In this document: positions 1 through 9,134 of the stretch, in pieces
How positions within the stretch are numbered: the first letter of the stretch is position 1
Layout: each line of letters opens with the position of its first letter
From: an uncultured Dehalococcoidia bacterium
GTDB lineage: Bacteria; Chloroflexota; Dehalococcoidia; Lucifugimonadales; Lucifugimonadaceae
Reading direction: 5' to 3'
Assembly: GCA_913048295.1 (NCBI GenBank)
Contig: CAJWWK010000002.1
Coordinates: 1-64,000, forward strand
DNA length: 64,000 nucleotides
Made by a program: the position numbers and the translations under genes
Notes under the pieces: generated by a model
The model's database searches: none
What the model saw: the letters and a program-made list of their open reading frames with translations, nothing else
What the model was told of the DNA's origin: nothing

Positions 1-134
1 AGAGAGATCGGCGGGATTGAGCTCCCTGGGATAGATTCCAGATGAAGGAGCAAGACCGTGCCCGAAATCGCGAATTGAGGCAGAGCCTTACCGCCCGTTT
101 TACAAATCAAGAGCGGCCGCGGTCGATTCGCCAC

Positions 135-908
135 CTACTTCTTCCCACCGCGCTCTTTCCATTCTCGAAAACGCTCCTTGGTTTCACCGGAAATCGGATA
201 ATACGTACCCGGTGGAACCTGTTCAGCATCAATCAGGCCGATAACAAACTGCTCCGCCTCTTCCTGCTCCTCGATCCAGTCGATCACCTCTTCGGCCCGA
301 CTGGCAGGTACCACTACGACCCCGTCGTCGTCCGCAACGATCACGTCCCCGGGCATGACCAGCACTCCTCCTACGTTCGCCGGACGACCCTCTTCAAACG
401 ATTCAAGAAAGGGCAGGTTACCGGCGGGAGACCGGTTTTTAGCGAAAACAGCAAGGTCATACTCGTCGGCGATCATCTGCAAATCCCGAATCGCACCGTC
501 GGTCACAAGGCCCTGAGCCTTGTTGTGCCACAACTGTCGGGTTTTCATGTTACCGAGAATGCAGGCGTATTCGTCGAACGTGTGCGCCTCGACGACCAGC
601 AGGTCGTTCGGCCCGCACTTCGCCATTGCCAGGTACTCCGGCGATTCGCCGCCCCTGCGCGTCTGCACCAGCAGGTCGGGCCGGGCCGGCACAAAACGCA
701 GCGTCTGCGCCCTGCCAACCAGCGTCTTGCCCGGCGTGTAGGCCTTCACACCTCGCATCAGGCACAGCTGGTAGTTCGCCGAAGCAAACCACTCCTGCCC
801 TTTCGGTGGCTCCAGCCTCCAAACAGCACTGTAAGCAGTCGCCGAAGTGACTTTTCTGAACCGGTCGAGTATTTCGTTCGAGACATGAGTTGGTGGTGAT
901 TCTGGCAC
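135..908 (-). CDS. RraA-like family protein (possible aldolase/decarboxylase)
   Basis: The product resembles the RraA / demethylmenaquinone-methyltransferase-like fold, whose members include 4-hydroxy-4-methyl-2-oxoglutarate aldolases and RNase E inhibitor-like proteins. The family signatures seen are 'VTDGAIRD' in the centre and 'GGVLVMPGDVIVADDDGV' towards the C-terminus, followed by a charged helix. The ORF track opens at 1001, but its first 31 residues look non-conserved. I chose the GTG at 908, giving about 257 aa, because family similarity begins shortly after it ('SNEILDRFRKV'). In this catabolism-rich context an aldolase or decarboxylase acting on a small oxo-acid is more likely than RNase E control. 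The substrate is unknown and the start is uncertain. Confidence 0.75.
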   Translation of the reverse strand: MPESPPTHVSNEILDRFRKVTSATAYSAVWRLEPPKGQEWFASANYQLCLMRGVKAYTPGKTLVGRAQTLRFVPARPDLLVQTRRGGESPEYLAMAKCGPNDLLVVEAHTFDEYACILGNMKTRQLWHNKAQGLVTDGAIRDLQMIADEYDLAVFAKNRSPAGNLPFLESFEEGRPANVGGVLVMPGDVIVADDDGVVVVPASRAEEVIDWIEEQEEAEQFVIGLIDAEQVPPGTYYPISGETKERFREWKERGGKK

Positions 909-1066
909 GCTGGTTCGCTTTCTATACCGAAACCGTGAAAACCGAAAGTATATGACCACATCTCCTGCCATTCTTACGGTACCGCAGGAATTCAGGCGCA
1001 ACTCGCCCGGCGCCTGCTTCGATCAGGCTGCTACGATTCGCCCGACAAAATCCCAAAGGACCCCGC

Positions 1067-2053
1067 ATGCCCCAGCACATCGCCGCCAGTGACTTACGAC
1101 TTACCTGGCCAGGCGCGATCTCGACCGAGATGACCGACGACCGGGTCATGCCCTGGCGAATCCCGTATGTCGAAAGGAACCTGTTTGCCAAAGAACTTGT
1201 CGAAAAGGCTGCCATGCCAGCGGGAGTGCGAATCCGTTTTCAAAGCAACACTTCATCCATTGAGGGGTTTTGCAATTCATTTCCAGAGCGGAGCCAAGTC
1301 GATTTGCTCATCGACGGCGGCTATGTGGCATCCGCGGTCACGCAAAACAAAACGACGTTCAGGTTCGAAGATCTCGGTTCCGCAACAAAAACAGTCGAAC
1401 TGTGGCTTCCGCAAGTCGGCGAGTTCCGATTCAAAGGCATGAATATTGACGTGAGCGCCGAGTTATCGGAGGCCAGTACGAACGCAAGTCCTAAGTGGAT
1501 CACCTACGGAAGCTCGATCACCCATTGCAGCGGGGCCGACTCCCCAACGACCACATGGCCTGCCATCGTTGCCCGCACTCGCGGCTACGACCTGACCTGC
1601 CTCGGCTTCGGTGGCCAGTGTCATCTGGACCCATTGATAGCCCGCGTTATTCGAGATCGCGAAGCCGACCTGATTTCGCTGTGCCTGGGAATAAATATTT
1701 ACGGTGGAGAATCGCTGAGTCCGCGCACATTTGGGCCCGGGATTATCGGATTCGTGAAGATCGTTCGAGAGAAGCACCCGACAACCCCGATCGCGCTACT
1801 CTCACCGATCTTTTCACCGGGCCGAGAAGATACTTCGAATGCGGTAGGGTTTACTTTGAAACAGATGCGCGAGCAGGTTGTGATGGCGGTCGAAAAACTA
1901 CGGGCCAGCGGTGATGAAAACATCTATTACATCGACGGGTTAAACATTCTCAGTTCCGACTCCGAGCACCTGTTGCCGGATGACCTCCATCCGGATAACG
2001 AGGGATACGGAGTCATGGCGAAGAACCTGCTCAATCTACTGCCTACGGTTTAG
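1067..2053 (+). CDS. SGNH/GDSL-type hydrolase (esterase)
   Basis: The 328-aa product has an N-terminal beta-rich region (about residues 1-140) followed by an SGNH-hydrolase domain. The nucleophile block reads 'TYGSSITH' (Ser near residue 150). A Gly-containing block 'GFGGQCH', an Asn block 'LGINIYG' and the catalytic Asp/His block 'DDLHPDNEGY' near the C-terminus follow in the order expected for the family. Such enzymes hydrolyse esters, often acetyl groups on carbohydrates. An AAAGGA ribosome site lies about 7 nt before the ATG. The gene diverges from the RraA-like gene. No signal peptide is evident, so a cytoplasmic location is likely; the substrate is unknown. Confidence 0.8.
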   Translation: MPQHIAASDLRLTWPGAISTEMTDDRVMPWRIPYVERNLFAKELVEKAAMPAGVRIRFQSNTSSIEGFCNSFPERSQVDLLIDGGYVASAVTQNKTTFRFEDLGSATKTVELWLPQVGEFRFKGMNIDVSAELSEASTNASPKWITYGSSITHCSGADSPTTTWPAIVARTRGYDLTCLGFGGQCHLDPLIARVIRDREADLISLCLGINIYGGESLSPRTFGPGIIGFVKIVREKHPTTPIALLSPIFSPGREDTSNAVGFTLKQMREQVVMAVEKLRASGDENIYYIDGLNILSSDSEHLLPDDLHPDNEGYGVMAKNLLNLLPTV

Positions 2054-2179
2054 TTGGCGCGAATATCGGGCTGAACCAGACTCGTCGCAAAAGCGCATAT
2101 CGCTGGAACGGACACGTGCGATCTGACTAAAGAAACCGTACGCGCGCCCGTCAGTCAAACGCTCCAAAACTCGACTCGG

Positions 2180-3967
2180 TTACTCGGGCCCACTTCCCAC
2201 ATCGACCCCACTCGGCTCCGCATCCCCGAGTAGCGTTCGGCGAAAAGTCCTGTCCATCTGCCAGTGAACCTTCGATGCCAGCGTCGCAGTGACCGCGGCA
2301 CTAAGCACCATCACCAGTGCCGGCACCGGAGTGGTCACATCGCCGATCGACATGATGTCCAACAGGCGAGTCACTAGCCAGACACCCGACGCTAGTAGCA
2401 GCAGACTCACCAGCCCCGTGCCAATTGCCTCAGCCACGTCGAGCCGCGTATTGCCTGCAAACCGCGCCAGGACCCGACGCATATACAGCGTCTCCAGCTC
2501 ACGAATTACATTCCAGAGAACCAGCCCTGAAGGAACCGCCAGGGTTACGACAACGCCGAGCGTCGCGACGCCGATGAGTTCAGCAGAAATCCCCAGGTCG
2601 GTCGCCAACCGGGTCCCGGCATTCGAAATCACAACGCCCGCCATAACTACCAGACCGATGATTCCGAGACTCACCGCGGTCGACCTGATCTCCCGCTTAA
2701 AACCGTGCGGTGCGAGCTGGCGGGGACCCATCCCTCTTCGCGCCGATGCGATCGTCGTTGTGAAAATACCGGCCTTTACCTTCACTCGCCCCGGCATGAG
2801 CCAGTCGAATATCCGGCCGATTACCCGGTACGACCGGAACACCAGCGGGTAGGTAAACGAAGCCATCAGTGTGCTGATCGTCACCACCGGGTACAGCTGC
2901 GTTCCGACCGCCGAATGCTCGCTGCCAGCCTTGGCGATCGCCAGCGAAAATTCTCCCGGCTGTGGCATCGCGGTGCCCACTTTTATCGCCGTCTCGCCAT
3001 CGTGACCCGTCAGGAATGTACCGATGGTCGCCGCCACCACCTTCCCGGCCACCAGAACACCCGTCACGATCAGCGCCACTCCGAAAAATTCAGGAATTTC
3101 TGCAATATTCACCAGCATGCCGATCGAAACAAAGAAAAGTGCTGCGAATACATCCCGAACAGGAGAAATCAACCGGGTAACCTGATCCCGATGCCGGGTA
3201 TCGCCCAGTACCGTGCCTATCAAAAATGCACCGGCCCCGGCCGAAAGTCCCATCTCGTGGGCCAGCAACCCGACACCGAAACAAATGCCCATGCTTCCTA
3301 TCAACAGAGTTTCGCGCGATTTCAGATAGTCCAGAAGATCCATGAACCTCGGTGCCAGCAATGCGCCAAAAACCAGGGCGCCAATCGCGAAAATGATCAT
3401 CTTGATGACCAACGGCCAGACGTCAACAGCCCCGCCCGAATCCTGGTTCGCATAGCCGGCAAACACCGCGAGCAGCATCACGGCTACGAAATCCTCTACG
3501 ACCAGCACACCCACTACCAACTGGCCGCGGAGCGTCATCAGTTGACCGCTCTCCCGCATGATCTGCACCAGCACCGCCGAACTGGAAAATGCCATGGCTG
3601 CACCGAGATAGACCGAGGTCGTAGGAGTCCAGCCAAGTGCACGGCCGACGATGTAACCGAGTGTCATCATTGCCGCTATCTCGACCGCGCCGATGACCAC
3701 GACGCGGAATCCTACTCTGCGGATCCGCTCCCAACCGAACTCGACGCCGATCGAAAACAACAGGACGACAAGACCCACCTCGGCCACCAGCGAAACGGTC
3801 TCGGTGTCCTTCACAAAACGACCCTGGAGTGCGAACGGACCCACCAGCACACCCGCGAGCAGATACCCGAGAATCGGCGGTTGCCGAATCAGGCGAAATA
3901 CGATCAGCGCCGCAGCGGCCGCGACCATGATCAGCGCGAAATCTCTTACAAAGTCTGCTGAGCCCAC
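2180..3967 (-). CDS. CPA2-family cation/proton antiporter (Kef-type)
   Basis: This 595-aa integral membrane protein matches the Na+/H+ exchanger domain of the CPA2 family over about residues 10-380. It has many hydrophobic segments and the typical N-terminal 'PPILGYLLAGVLVGP' region. It would exchange K+ or Na+ for H+ across the inner membrane. Instead of the usual cytoplasmic TrkA-N/RCK domain, the C-terminal 170 residues hold further hydrophobic segments and end in an acidic tail, so nucleotide gating as in KefB/C is not expected. The start is GTG. The ion specificity cannot be read from the sequence. Confidence 0.85.
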   Translation of the reverse strand: MGSADFVRDFALIMVAAAAALIVFRLIRQPPILGYLLAGVLVGPFALQGRFVKDTETVSLVAEVGLVVLLFSIGVEFGWERIRRVGFRVVVIGAVEIAAMMTLGYIVGRALGWTPTTSVYLGAAMAFSSSAVLVQIMRESGQLMTLRGQLVVGVLVVEDFVAVMLLAVFAGYANQDSGGAVDVWPLVIKMIIFAIGALVFGALLAPRFMDLLDYLKSRETLLIGSMGICFGVGLLAHEMGLSAGAGAFLIGTVLGDTRHRDQVTRLISPVRDVFAALFFVSIGMLVNIAEIPEFFGVALIVTGVLVAGKVVAATIGTFLTGHDGETAIKVGTAMPQPGEFSLAIAKAGSEHSAVGTQLYPVVTISTLMASFTYPLVFRSYRVIGRIFDWLMPGRVKVKAGIFTTTIASARRGMGPRQLAPHGFKREIRSTAVSLGIIGLVVMAGVVISNAGTRLATDLGISAELIGVATLGVVVTLAVPSGLVLWNVIRELETLYMRRVLARFAGNTRLDVAEAIGTGLVSLLLLASGVWLVTRLLDIMSIGDVTTPVPALVMVLSAAVTATLASKVHWQMDRTFRRTLLGDAEPSGVDVGSGPE

Positions 3968-3976
3968 ACGTTCATA

Positions 3977-4384
3977 CTAGTAATACCGACTCTCAAATTG
4001 CCCTAATCCCAAGAACGGGTTACGTTCAGTTGGCGGACGCGGCAACAGGTTTCGTAGTGACCCGCGGCTCCTCCCCCACGGCTCAGGTGCCAGGCCGTGC
4101 CTTGCCCTGACCTCGTTCGGGGTCACCACGCCCGCGGCCATAAGGCTCACCTCCCTCGCCACCAGAGAATCCTCGCTGTCGTTCAGCGCCTCGATCTCTG
4201 AAATATCGAACCTGAATCGATACTCAGATGGCGATAGGCCAACAGCCGGCACCAGGCTCCTGTTCAAAAAATCCTCGATCAGCCTTAGTTCAGGCACGAT
4301 CGTATTGCGCCACAGAAACCGCTCCAGCGTACTCACATTGGCGAGGTTCGCGTTCTCGAGCTCGCTCAGGAATACCGTCGGCAC
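3977..4384 (-). pseudogene. Orphan C-terminal fragment of an HK97-type phage portal protein
   Basis: The 135-aa ORF starts with GTG and resembles only the C-terminal part of HK97-family portal proteins. It begins in the 'VPTVFLSELENANLANVST' region, which normally follows several hundred residues of portal sequence. It then shows the helix leading to 'EDFLNRSLVPAV' and the terminal 'GVVTPNEVRARHGLAPEP' motif. Full-length portals are around 400 aa. An in-frame TGA lies just upstream, and the preceding 145 nt reach the divergent epimerase gene, so the N-terminal part is absent. No terminase, capsid, protease or integrase gene is nearby. It is best read as a decayed prophage or gene-transfer relic; whether it is expressed is unknown. 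Confidence 0.6.
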
Positions 4385-4530
4385 CCCGGGGGGTGCAGAT
4401 CATTGCGCCGGTAACGAAAGTAAAACTCGCCCCACCGGCATTTGAGGCACATCCGGCGCGCACGACGGGTATCATCCGCAGCATCGAAATGCCCGGGCAA
4501 GCACCCTACAACAAGTAAGAAGCTCTACCC

Positions 4531-5289
4531 ATGAAAGTTCTCGTAACCGGCTCCTCAGGTCTCATCGGCTCGATGCTGATTCGCTCACTTGGCGATTCAT
4601 TCGATTTTTCAGGGTTGGATGTCCGCAAATCCGAAAACTCGCCCGAAGTCCCTACTCTGATCATGGATGGTTCGGACCTCGATGCAATTTCGCCCGCCTT
4701 TGCCGGAATCGACGCGGTCGTTCACCTCGCGGCAAACGCTCCGGTGGAAACTCCGTGGCCCGACGTTCTGAAGAACAATATTTCCACAACCCACAACGTT
4801 TACGAAGCGGCCAAACAGAATGGTGTAAAAAGGGTGGTTTTTGCCAGCTCAAACCACGCCGTAGGAAACTTCGAGATGGACGAGCCCTACAGCCGCATAA
4901 GGGTCGGCGATTATGAAGAACTTACCCCCGGTGGGTTCAAGCGCATCGACAACACTGTTCCCATCCGACCCGATTCCGACTACGGTGTCAGCAAGGCGTT
5001 TGGCGAGGCAACCGGTCGCTACTACCACGAGCACTTCGGGCTCGAAGTAGCCTGCCTGCGGATCGGCACTGTAAACGCGCAAAACAGCCCCGTCGAATCG
5101 GTGCGATCACTTGCGACCTGGCTCAGTCATCGTGACATGGCTCAACTCGTAAGCCAGTGCCTGACACAGCCGCTCGGCTTTGAAATCTTCTACGGGGTAT
5201 CAGACAACACCTGGCGGTTCTGGGACAACGACTACGCCAAGAAAGTCATCGGCTACGCGCCCCTCGACAACGCCGAGGACTATCGCTAA
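4531..5289 (+). CDS. NAD(P)-dependent epimerase/dehydratase (uronate dehydrogenase-like SDR)
   Basis: This 252-aa extended short-chain dehydrogenase opens with the nucleotide-binding motif 'GSSGLIGS' (about residues 7-14). The catalytic 'YGVSK' Tyr-Lys pair lies near residue 150, and there is a family block 'FASSNHAVG'. That block and the short length resemble uronate dehydrogenases and related NAD-dependent sugar dehydrogenases, which oxidise hexuronic acids to aldarolactones. It is the first gene of a tight plus-strand operon, followed after 12 nt by an amidohydrolase of the lactonase-containing superfamily. That pairing fits sugar-acid oxidation followed by lactone opening, but this is inference. 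Confidence 0.8.
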   Translation: MKVLVTGSSGLIGSMLIRSLGDSFDFSGLDVRKSENSPEVPTLIMDGSDLDAISPAFAGIDAVVHLAANAPVETPWPDVLKNNISTTHNVYEAAKQNGVKRVVFASSNHAVGNFEMDEPYSRIRVGDYEELTPGGFKRIDNTVPIRPDSDYGVSKAFGEATGRYYHEHFGLEVACLRIGTVNAQNSPVESVRSLATWLSHRDMAQLVSQCLTQPLGFEIFYGVSDNTWRFWDNDYAKKVIGYAPLDNAEDYR

Positions 5290-5301
5290 CGCTGTAAAAA
5301 A

Positions 5302-6147
5302 ATGACCACAACAGCTGACTCACAAACGCCAATCATCGACGGAGCCGCACACGCCTGGGTGGTCAACAACCCCCGATTCCCGCTTGACCCCGGCATCGCC
5401 ACCTGCCCGGAAAACATGCCGACGATCGACGAGTCTGCCGAACACCTGATCGCCCGCATGGCCACCTTCGGCATCGACCAGACCGTCATCAGCCACGTCT
5501 GCTACTACGGTCGCGACAACAGTTACACGGCACACTGCGTAAACGCTTACCCGGACCGGTTCACGGGAGTGGGCCTGCTCGTCGGCTACCGTCTGCACTC
5601 TCCAGACGATCCTGCAAACCCGGCGAGGCTCGAGCACCTGATGCGTGAAGACGGGCTCGCGGGCCTGCGGCTGAGCCCGATCTACGACCCCGATGTGGAG
5701 TGGCTGAACGACCCCGTGTCATATCCTCTGTGGCAAAAAGCGGAGGAACTGACCGCTGCGTTCAACATCTTTGCTGCCCCACACCAGGTGAACCAGATCG
5801 ACGACATGGCGGCCCGTTATCCCGGCGTGAACATCATCGTCGACCACTATGCCATGATCGACATCACACGCCCGGACTCGGAAGGCTTCCAACCGCTATT
5901 GGACCTGCATCGCCACCCCAACGTGTACCTCAGGACGTCGCTGCATAACCCCTCTGGCCAGAAACTGCCGTATCGGGACATGTGGCCGTACCTGGAGAGG
6001 GCGTACGATTCCTTCGGCCCGCGAAAGTTGATCTACGCAAATGATTACGAGCTGCTCGTAATGAAGGACCTGATCCCATTTTTCACGAGCCAGGACAAAG
6101 AGTGGATCCTTGGTCGCAACGCGCGCGCGATCTACCGTCTTGATTGA
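5302..6147 (+). CDS. Amidohydrolase-2 family protein with altered metal motif
   Basis: The 281-aa protein has the TIM-barrel amidohydrolase-2 architecture that includes lactonases and decarboxylases. The N-terminal metal motif, usually HxH, reads 'DGAAHAW', so the first His appears to be Ala. Other barrel blocks are recognisable: 'GLRLSPIYDP', 'IIVDHYAMID' and the late 'IYANDYE' with the probable catalytic Asp. It lies 12 nt after the epimerase and 49 nt before the D-threonine-aldolase-like gene, so co-transcription is likely. Loss of one metal ligand suggests a metal-independent enzyme, as in some lactonases of this superfamily. The substrate is not known. Confidence 0.78.
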   Translation: MTTTADSQTPIIDGAAHAWVVNNPRFPLDPGIATCPENMPTIDESAEHLIARMATFGIDQTVISHVCYYGRDNSYTAHCVNAYPDRFTGVGLLVGYRLHSPDDPANPARLEHLMREDGLAGLRLSPIYDPDVEWLNDPVSYPLWQKAEELTAAFNIFAAPHQVNQIDDMAARYPGVNIIVDHYAMIDITRPDSEGFQPLLDLHRHPNVYLRTSLHNPSGQKLPYRDMWPYLERAYDSFGPRKLIYANDYELLVMKDLIPFFTSQDKEWILGRNARAIYRLD

Positions 6148-6196
6148 AGACAAATAACCACCTTCGGCGAAAGCCACCAAAGGAACAAAACAGGAA

Positions 6197-7306
6197 ATGG
6201 ACTATCTGCCACTACCGGGTACGCCTGTCGAGGAAATCGACACGCCTGCAATCATCGTCGACCTCGATATCGCCGAAGCCAACATCAAGGCCATGGCCTC
6301 GTTCGCCAGCGAGAACGGCGTAAGCATGCGCCCACACATGAAGACCGGCAAGAGCCCTTTCTGGGCGCTCAAACAGATAGAGGCCGGGGCCATCGGAGTA
6401 TGTGCTGCAAAGGTGGGCGAGGCCGAAATCCTGGCCGAGGGCGGTGTGCGCGAAATCCTCGTTACCAACCAGATCGTCAGCTCGACAAAGATTCGCCGGC
6501 TGTTCGGGGTAGCCTCACGAGCCCATGTGACAGTTGCGGTCGATAACCACGATAACGTAGACGATCTGTCTATGGCGGCACAAATGTTCGGTATAGAACT
6601 GGGTGTCATTCTGGAAGTTGAATGCGGGATGAATCGCGCTGGTGTGAAGCCCGGCGAGGCAGCAGTCGCGCTTGCAAGGACAGTGGAAAACGCACCCGGC
6701 CTGCGGTTCGACGGAGTGATGGGTTACGAGGGTAGTGCCGTTTACACCGAGGACTTCGACCTGCGAAAACAACAGGCGATGGAATCGATCAACAATCTTT
6801 TGGCGGCAGCGGACGATATCGAGGGTGCCGGGCTCGAAGTCAAGATAATAAGTGCAGGCGGCACCGGTACCTACGACATCACCGGCAAGGTAGACCGGGT
6901 AACCGAATTACAGTGCGGCAGTTACCTGTTCATGGACTCCAAGTATCTCGAAGTGTTCGGGGATCATCCCCACCCGTTCCGATCGGCACTGACGGTCCAG
7001 GGAACCGTTACCAGCAAACCGGCTCCAGGGCGGACCATCGCCGACCCGGGACTTAAGGCCATTTCTACGGATCAGGGCCTACCGGGGGTAGTCTCTATCG
7101 AAGGCGCAATCGTCAGGAGTCTGTCGGAAGAGCACTGCGTAATGGAAACGCAGGGACCTGCCGACGAACTGCAGCCCGGCGATAAAATCTCCTTGCGTCC
7201 AACGCACTCCGATACCACCATCAACCAGCACGACTACTACTATTGCGTTCGCAACGGTTTGCTGGAAACCGTAGTCGAGCTCGCCGGTCGAGGACGGTTC
7301 ATGTAG
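6197..7306 (+). CDS. D-threonine aldolase / D-serine dehydratase-like PLP enzyme
   Basis: The 369-aa product matches the fold-type III PLP family (alanine racemase N-terminal-like barrel plus DSD1 C-terminal beta domain). The PLP lysine lies in 'RPHMKTGKSP' near residue 55. A barrel block 'EVECGMNRAGV', a phosphate-binding Gly-rich stretch 'SAGGTGTYD' and a C-terminal metal-type motif 'RPTHSDTTINQHD' follow. Family members cleave D-3-hydroxyamino acids or dehydrate D-serine in the cytoplasm, with a divalent metal. It is the third gene of the 4.5-8.5 kb operon, between two amidohydrolases. That suggests a role in processing hydroxy-amino acids or related aldol substrates. Confidence 0.85.
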   Translation: MDYLPLPGTPVEEIDTPAIIVDLDIAEANIKAMASFASENGVSMRPHMKTGKSPFWALKQIEAGAIGVCAAKVGEAEILAEGGVREILVTNQIVSSTKIRRLFGVASRAHVTVAVDNHDNVDDLSMAAQMFGIELGVILEVECGMNRAGVKPGEAAVALARTVENAPGLRFDGVMGYEGSAVYTEDFDLRKQQAMESINNLLAAADDIEGAGLEVKIISAGGTGTYDITGKVDRVTELQCGSYLFMDSKYLEVFGDHPHPFRSALTVQGTVTSKPAPGRTIADPGLKAISTDQGLPGVVSIEGAIVRSLSEEHCVMETQGPADELQPGDKISLRPTHSDTTINQHDYYYCVRNGLLETVVELAGRGRFM

Positions 7307-7355
7307 CAGCGAAAATTCCGGGGTTGCACCAGACAAAAAAGAGCGGTCCGAATCC

Positions 7356-8480
7356 ATGACAGAGTATCCAACCATCTTCGACGGTCACGCCTATTGCTTC
7401 CCAGATGTCCGAGGGTTGATGGGATTCCCGACGCCCGAGGTCAAGCACATCCACGTGCAGAAATCGATGGCGAATCATCATGTGCAGCCGTGGCTTATAC
7501 GCGACCATTCGCCAGGCAGCACCAGCACGTTGATGGACGATTCCAGGTGGCCCGACGACGATGCGATACGCGACGTGAACTTTCGGCCCACGACCCACGG
7601 TCGCTACGAATGGACCGTCGATGGCGAAGACTACGTGAAGCAGTACTTCCCGCCGTCCATCACAGATATGGGGTATCCGCCGGAAAACCTGATCGCCGAA
7701 ATGGACTATGCGAACGTCACCGGCACTCTGCTCCATCGCAATCCCTATCTGGGCATTGGCAACGATTTCATCGCCGATTGCGTGCAGAAATTCCCTGATC
7801 GAATTTTCGGCCTCGCTCACGTGCCTGAATGGACGGTCGAGGATGAACCCGACGCGGCTGCCAGCATGGTGGAGGGAGCTGTACGCGACAGGGGCCTGTC
7901 GGGTCTGCAATTCCTGACGTCGCAGTTGCATTTGTACGGCAAAAACCCCGACTGGAGCAGTGATGGCTTCACCCTGTTCTGGGACCGGTTCGCCAGTCTC
8001 GGAGTGCCAGTTTTCTTCTCGCTGAGTATCAACGAGCCAAAACGCGAGCCGTTGCTTGACCATTACCTTCTCGAGCTACAACGACTTACAACATGGATGG
8101 AGCAGTATCCGGAAACACCGGTGGTGATGACTCACGGTTTTCTGTGGACACTGTTTGCTGATAAGGACGGATTCCAGCTACCGGATGAGCTGTGGCGACC
8201 GTTCGAAAACCCCAACCTTTCGTTACAGATCCTGCTGCCGATTGGCCTTGGCGATAAGTTCGACTACCCGTTGCCCCAGGCGCAGCCATTGCTTCGCGAC
8301 CTTGTACGAAATATCGGTGCAGATCGACTGATGTGGGGAACGGACATGCCGATCGTCATGCGCCACTGGACTTACCAGCAGAACATCGACTTCATCGTGA
8401 AATACTGCGATTTTCTCTCGAAACAGGAGCTTGCTCTCATCATGGGCGGCAACACAAAGCGACTGCTTGGGCTGAGCTGA
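7356..8480 (+). CDS. Amidohydrolase-2 family protein (HxY variant)
   Basis: This 374-aa amidohydrolase-2 barrel protein ends the operon that starts at 4531. The N-terminal motif reads 'FDGHAYCFPD', with Tyr in place of the second His of the usual HxH. Downstream blocks are conserved: 'GLSGLQFL', 'VVMTHGFLW' and the C-terminal 'MWGTDMPIV' with the catalytic Asp, followed by 'GGNTKRLLGL'. It is longer than the sister gene at 5302 and clearly divergent from it, so the two probably act on different compounds. Reaction class (C-C or C-O hydrolysis, or decarboxylation) is plausible from the family only. Confidence 0.78.
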   Translation: MTEYPTIFDGHAYCFPDVRGLMGFPTPEVKHIHVQKSMANHHVQPWLIRDHSPGSTSTLMDDSRWPDDDAIRDVNFRPTTHGRYEWTVDGEDYVKQYFPPSITDMGYPPENLIAEMDYANVTGTLLHRNPYLGIGNDFIADCVQKFPDRIFGLAHVPEWTVEDEPDAAASMVEGAVRDRGLSGLQFLTSQLHLYGKNPDWSSDGFTLFWDRFASLGVPVFFSLSINEPKREPLLDHYLLELQRLTTWMEQYPETPVVMTHGFLWTLFADKDGFQLPDELWRPFENPNLSLQILLPIGLGDKFDYPLPQAQPLLRDLVRNIGADRLMWGTDMPIVMRHWTYQQNIDFIVKYCDFLSKQELALIMGGNTKRLLGLS

Positions 8481-8505
8481 CCACGAGTCCGATCTAAAGC
8501 CGCGG

Positions 8506-9051
8506 CTACCGGTCTCTTCGTCTCGGTCCGCTCGGGGCCCCATGATCGTCGCGGCCGGTTGTACGTGAAGGTCCGCGACTATCCCTTGAATCGCGATCGC
8601 GTCCGTACGATGAATCATCGTCCCGACCGCGCCGCGGCGGCCTCGCCATCTCTTCAAGCTTTTCAAGCCCCGGCTCCGTCGCCATCGTGCGCCCGACACC
8701 TGTAATTCGCGCCAGTCCCTGCCTTACCAGCGCGGCCATCTTCGCCCTCGCCGTCGCCGGGTCGATATTGCGAAACCAGCGTGCGATCATCAGGTAACTG
8801 AGTTCACCCGGTGTGAGGCTCTCCTCGGTTCCAACCAGCACGTAGAGCACTCGATTTGCGGCATCGGGCATCTCACGAAACGCAGGGGCTGAAGGAATCA
8901 TTCCTGTCAGGTCCCAGGCCGTCAGCACCCACTCTTTTTCTTCATCGGAAAGGCGCGCCCAGGCACGTTGGCGCTTGGCTTCAAGGTCAATCGATTGACC
9001 TGGCCGGTGCGGTATCGACGATAGATCAATATTGTGTTCAATCTCAGGCAT
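8506..9051 (-). CDS. Hypothetical protein with Arg/Asp/Ser-rich C-terminal tail
   Basis: I do not recognise a family for this 181-aa protein. Residues 1-130 are predicted mostly helical, with a stretch 'LTPGELSYLMIARWFRN...ARAKMAALVRQGLARITG' that reads like a winged-helix segment. Residues 135-181 form a low-complexity tail rich in Arg, Asp, Ser and Gly, suggestive of a disordered nucleic-acid or protein contact region. The gene diverges from the ROK kinase gene, with an 83-nt gap between the two starts. A regulatory or RNA-associated role is possible but not demonstrated. Confidence 0.6.
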   Translation of the reverse strand: MPEIEHNIDLSSIPHRPGQSIDLEAKRQRAWARLSDEEKEWVLTAWDLTGMIPSAPAFREMPDAANRVLYVLVGTEESLTPGELSYLMIARWFRNIDPATARAKMAALVRQGLARITGVGRTMATEPGLEKLEEMARPPRRGRDDDSSYGRDRDSRDSRGPSRTTGRDDHGAPSGPRRRDR

Positions 9052-9134
9052 TTTTTAATCATGGACGCGAGCCACAGTTACAACAAGCCTGTAATCGTGC
9101 AATCCCCCGACCCTCCAGTGCTACCATTTCGAAC

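Noticed and set aside
2705-3961. Long plus-strand ORF (418 aa) antisense to the antiporter
   Set aside because: Composition is His/Arg/Gln-rich and has no recognisable domains; it is a shadow of the clearly conserved minus-strand antiporter.
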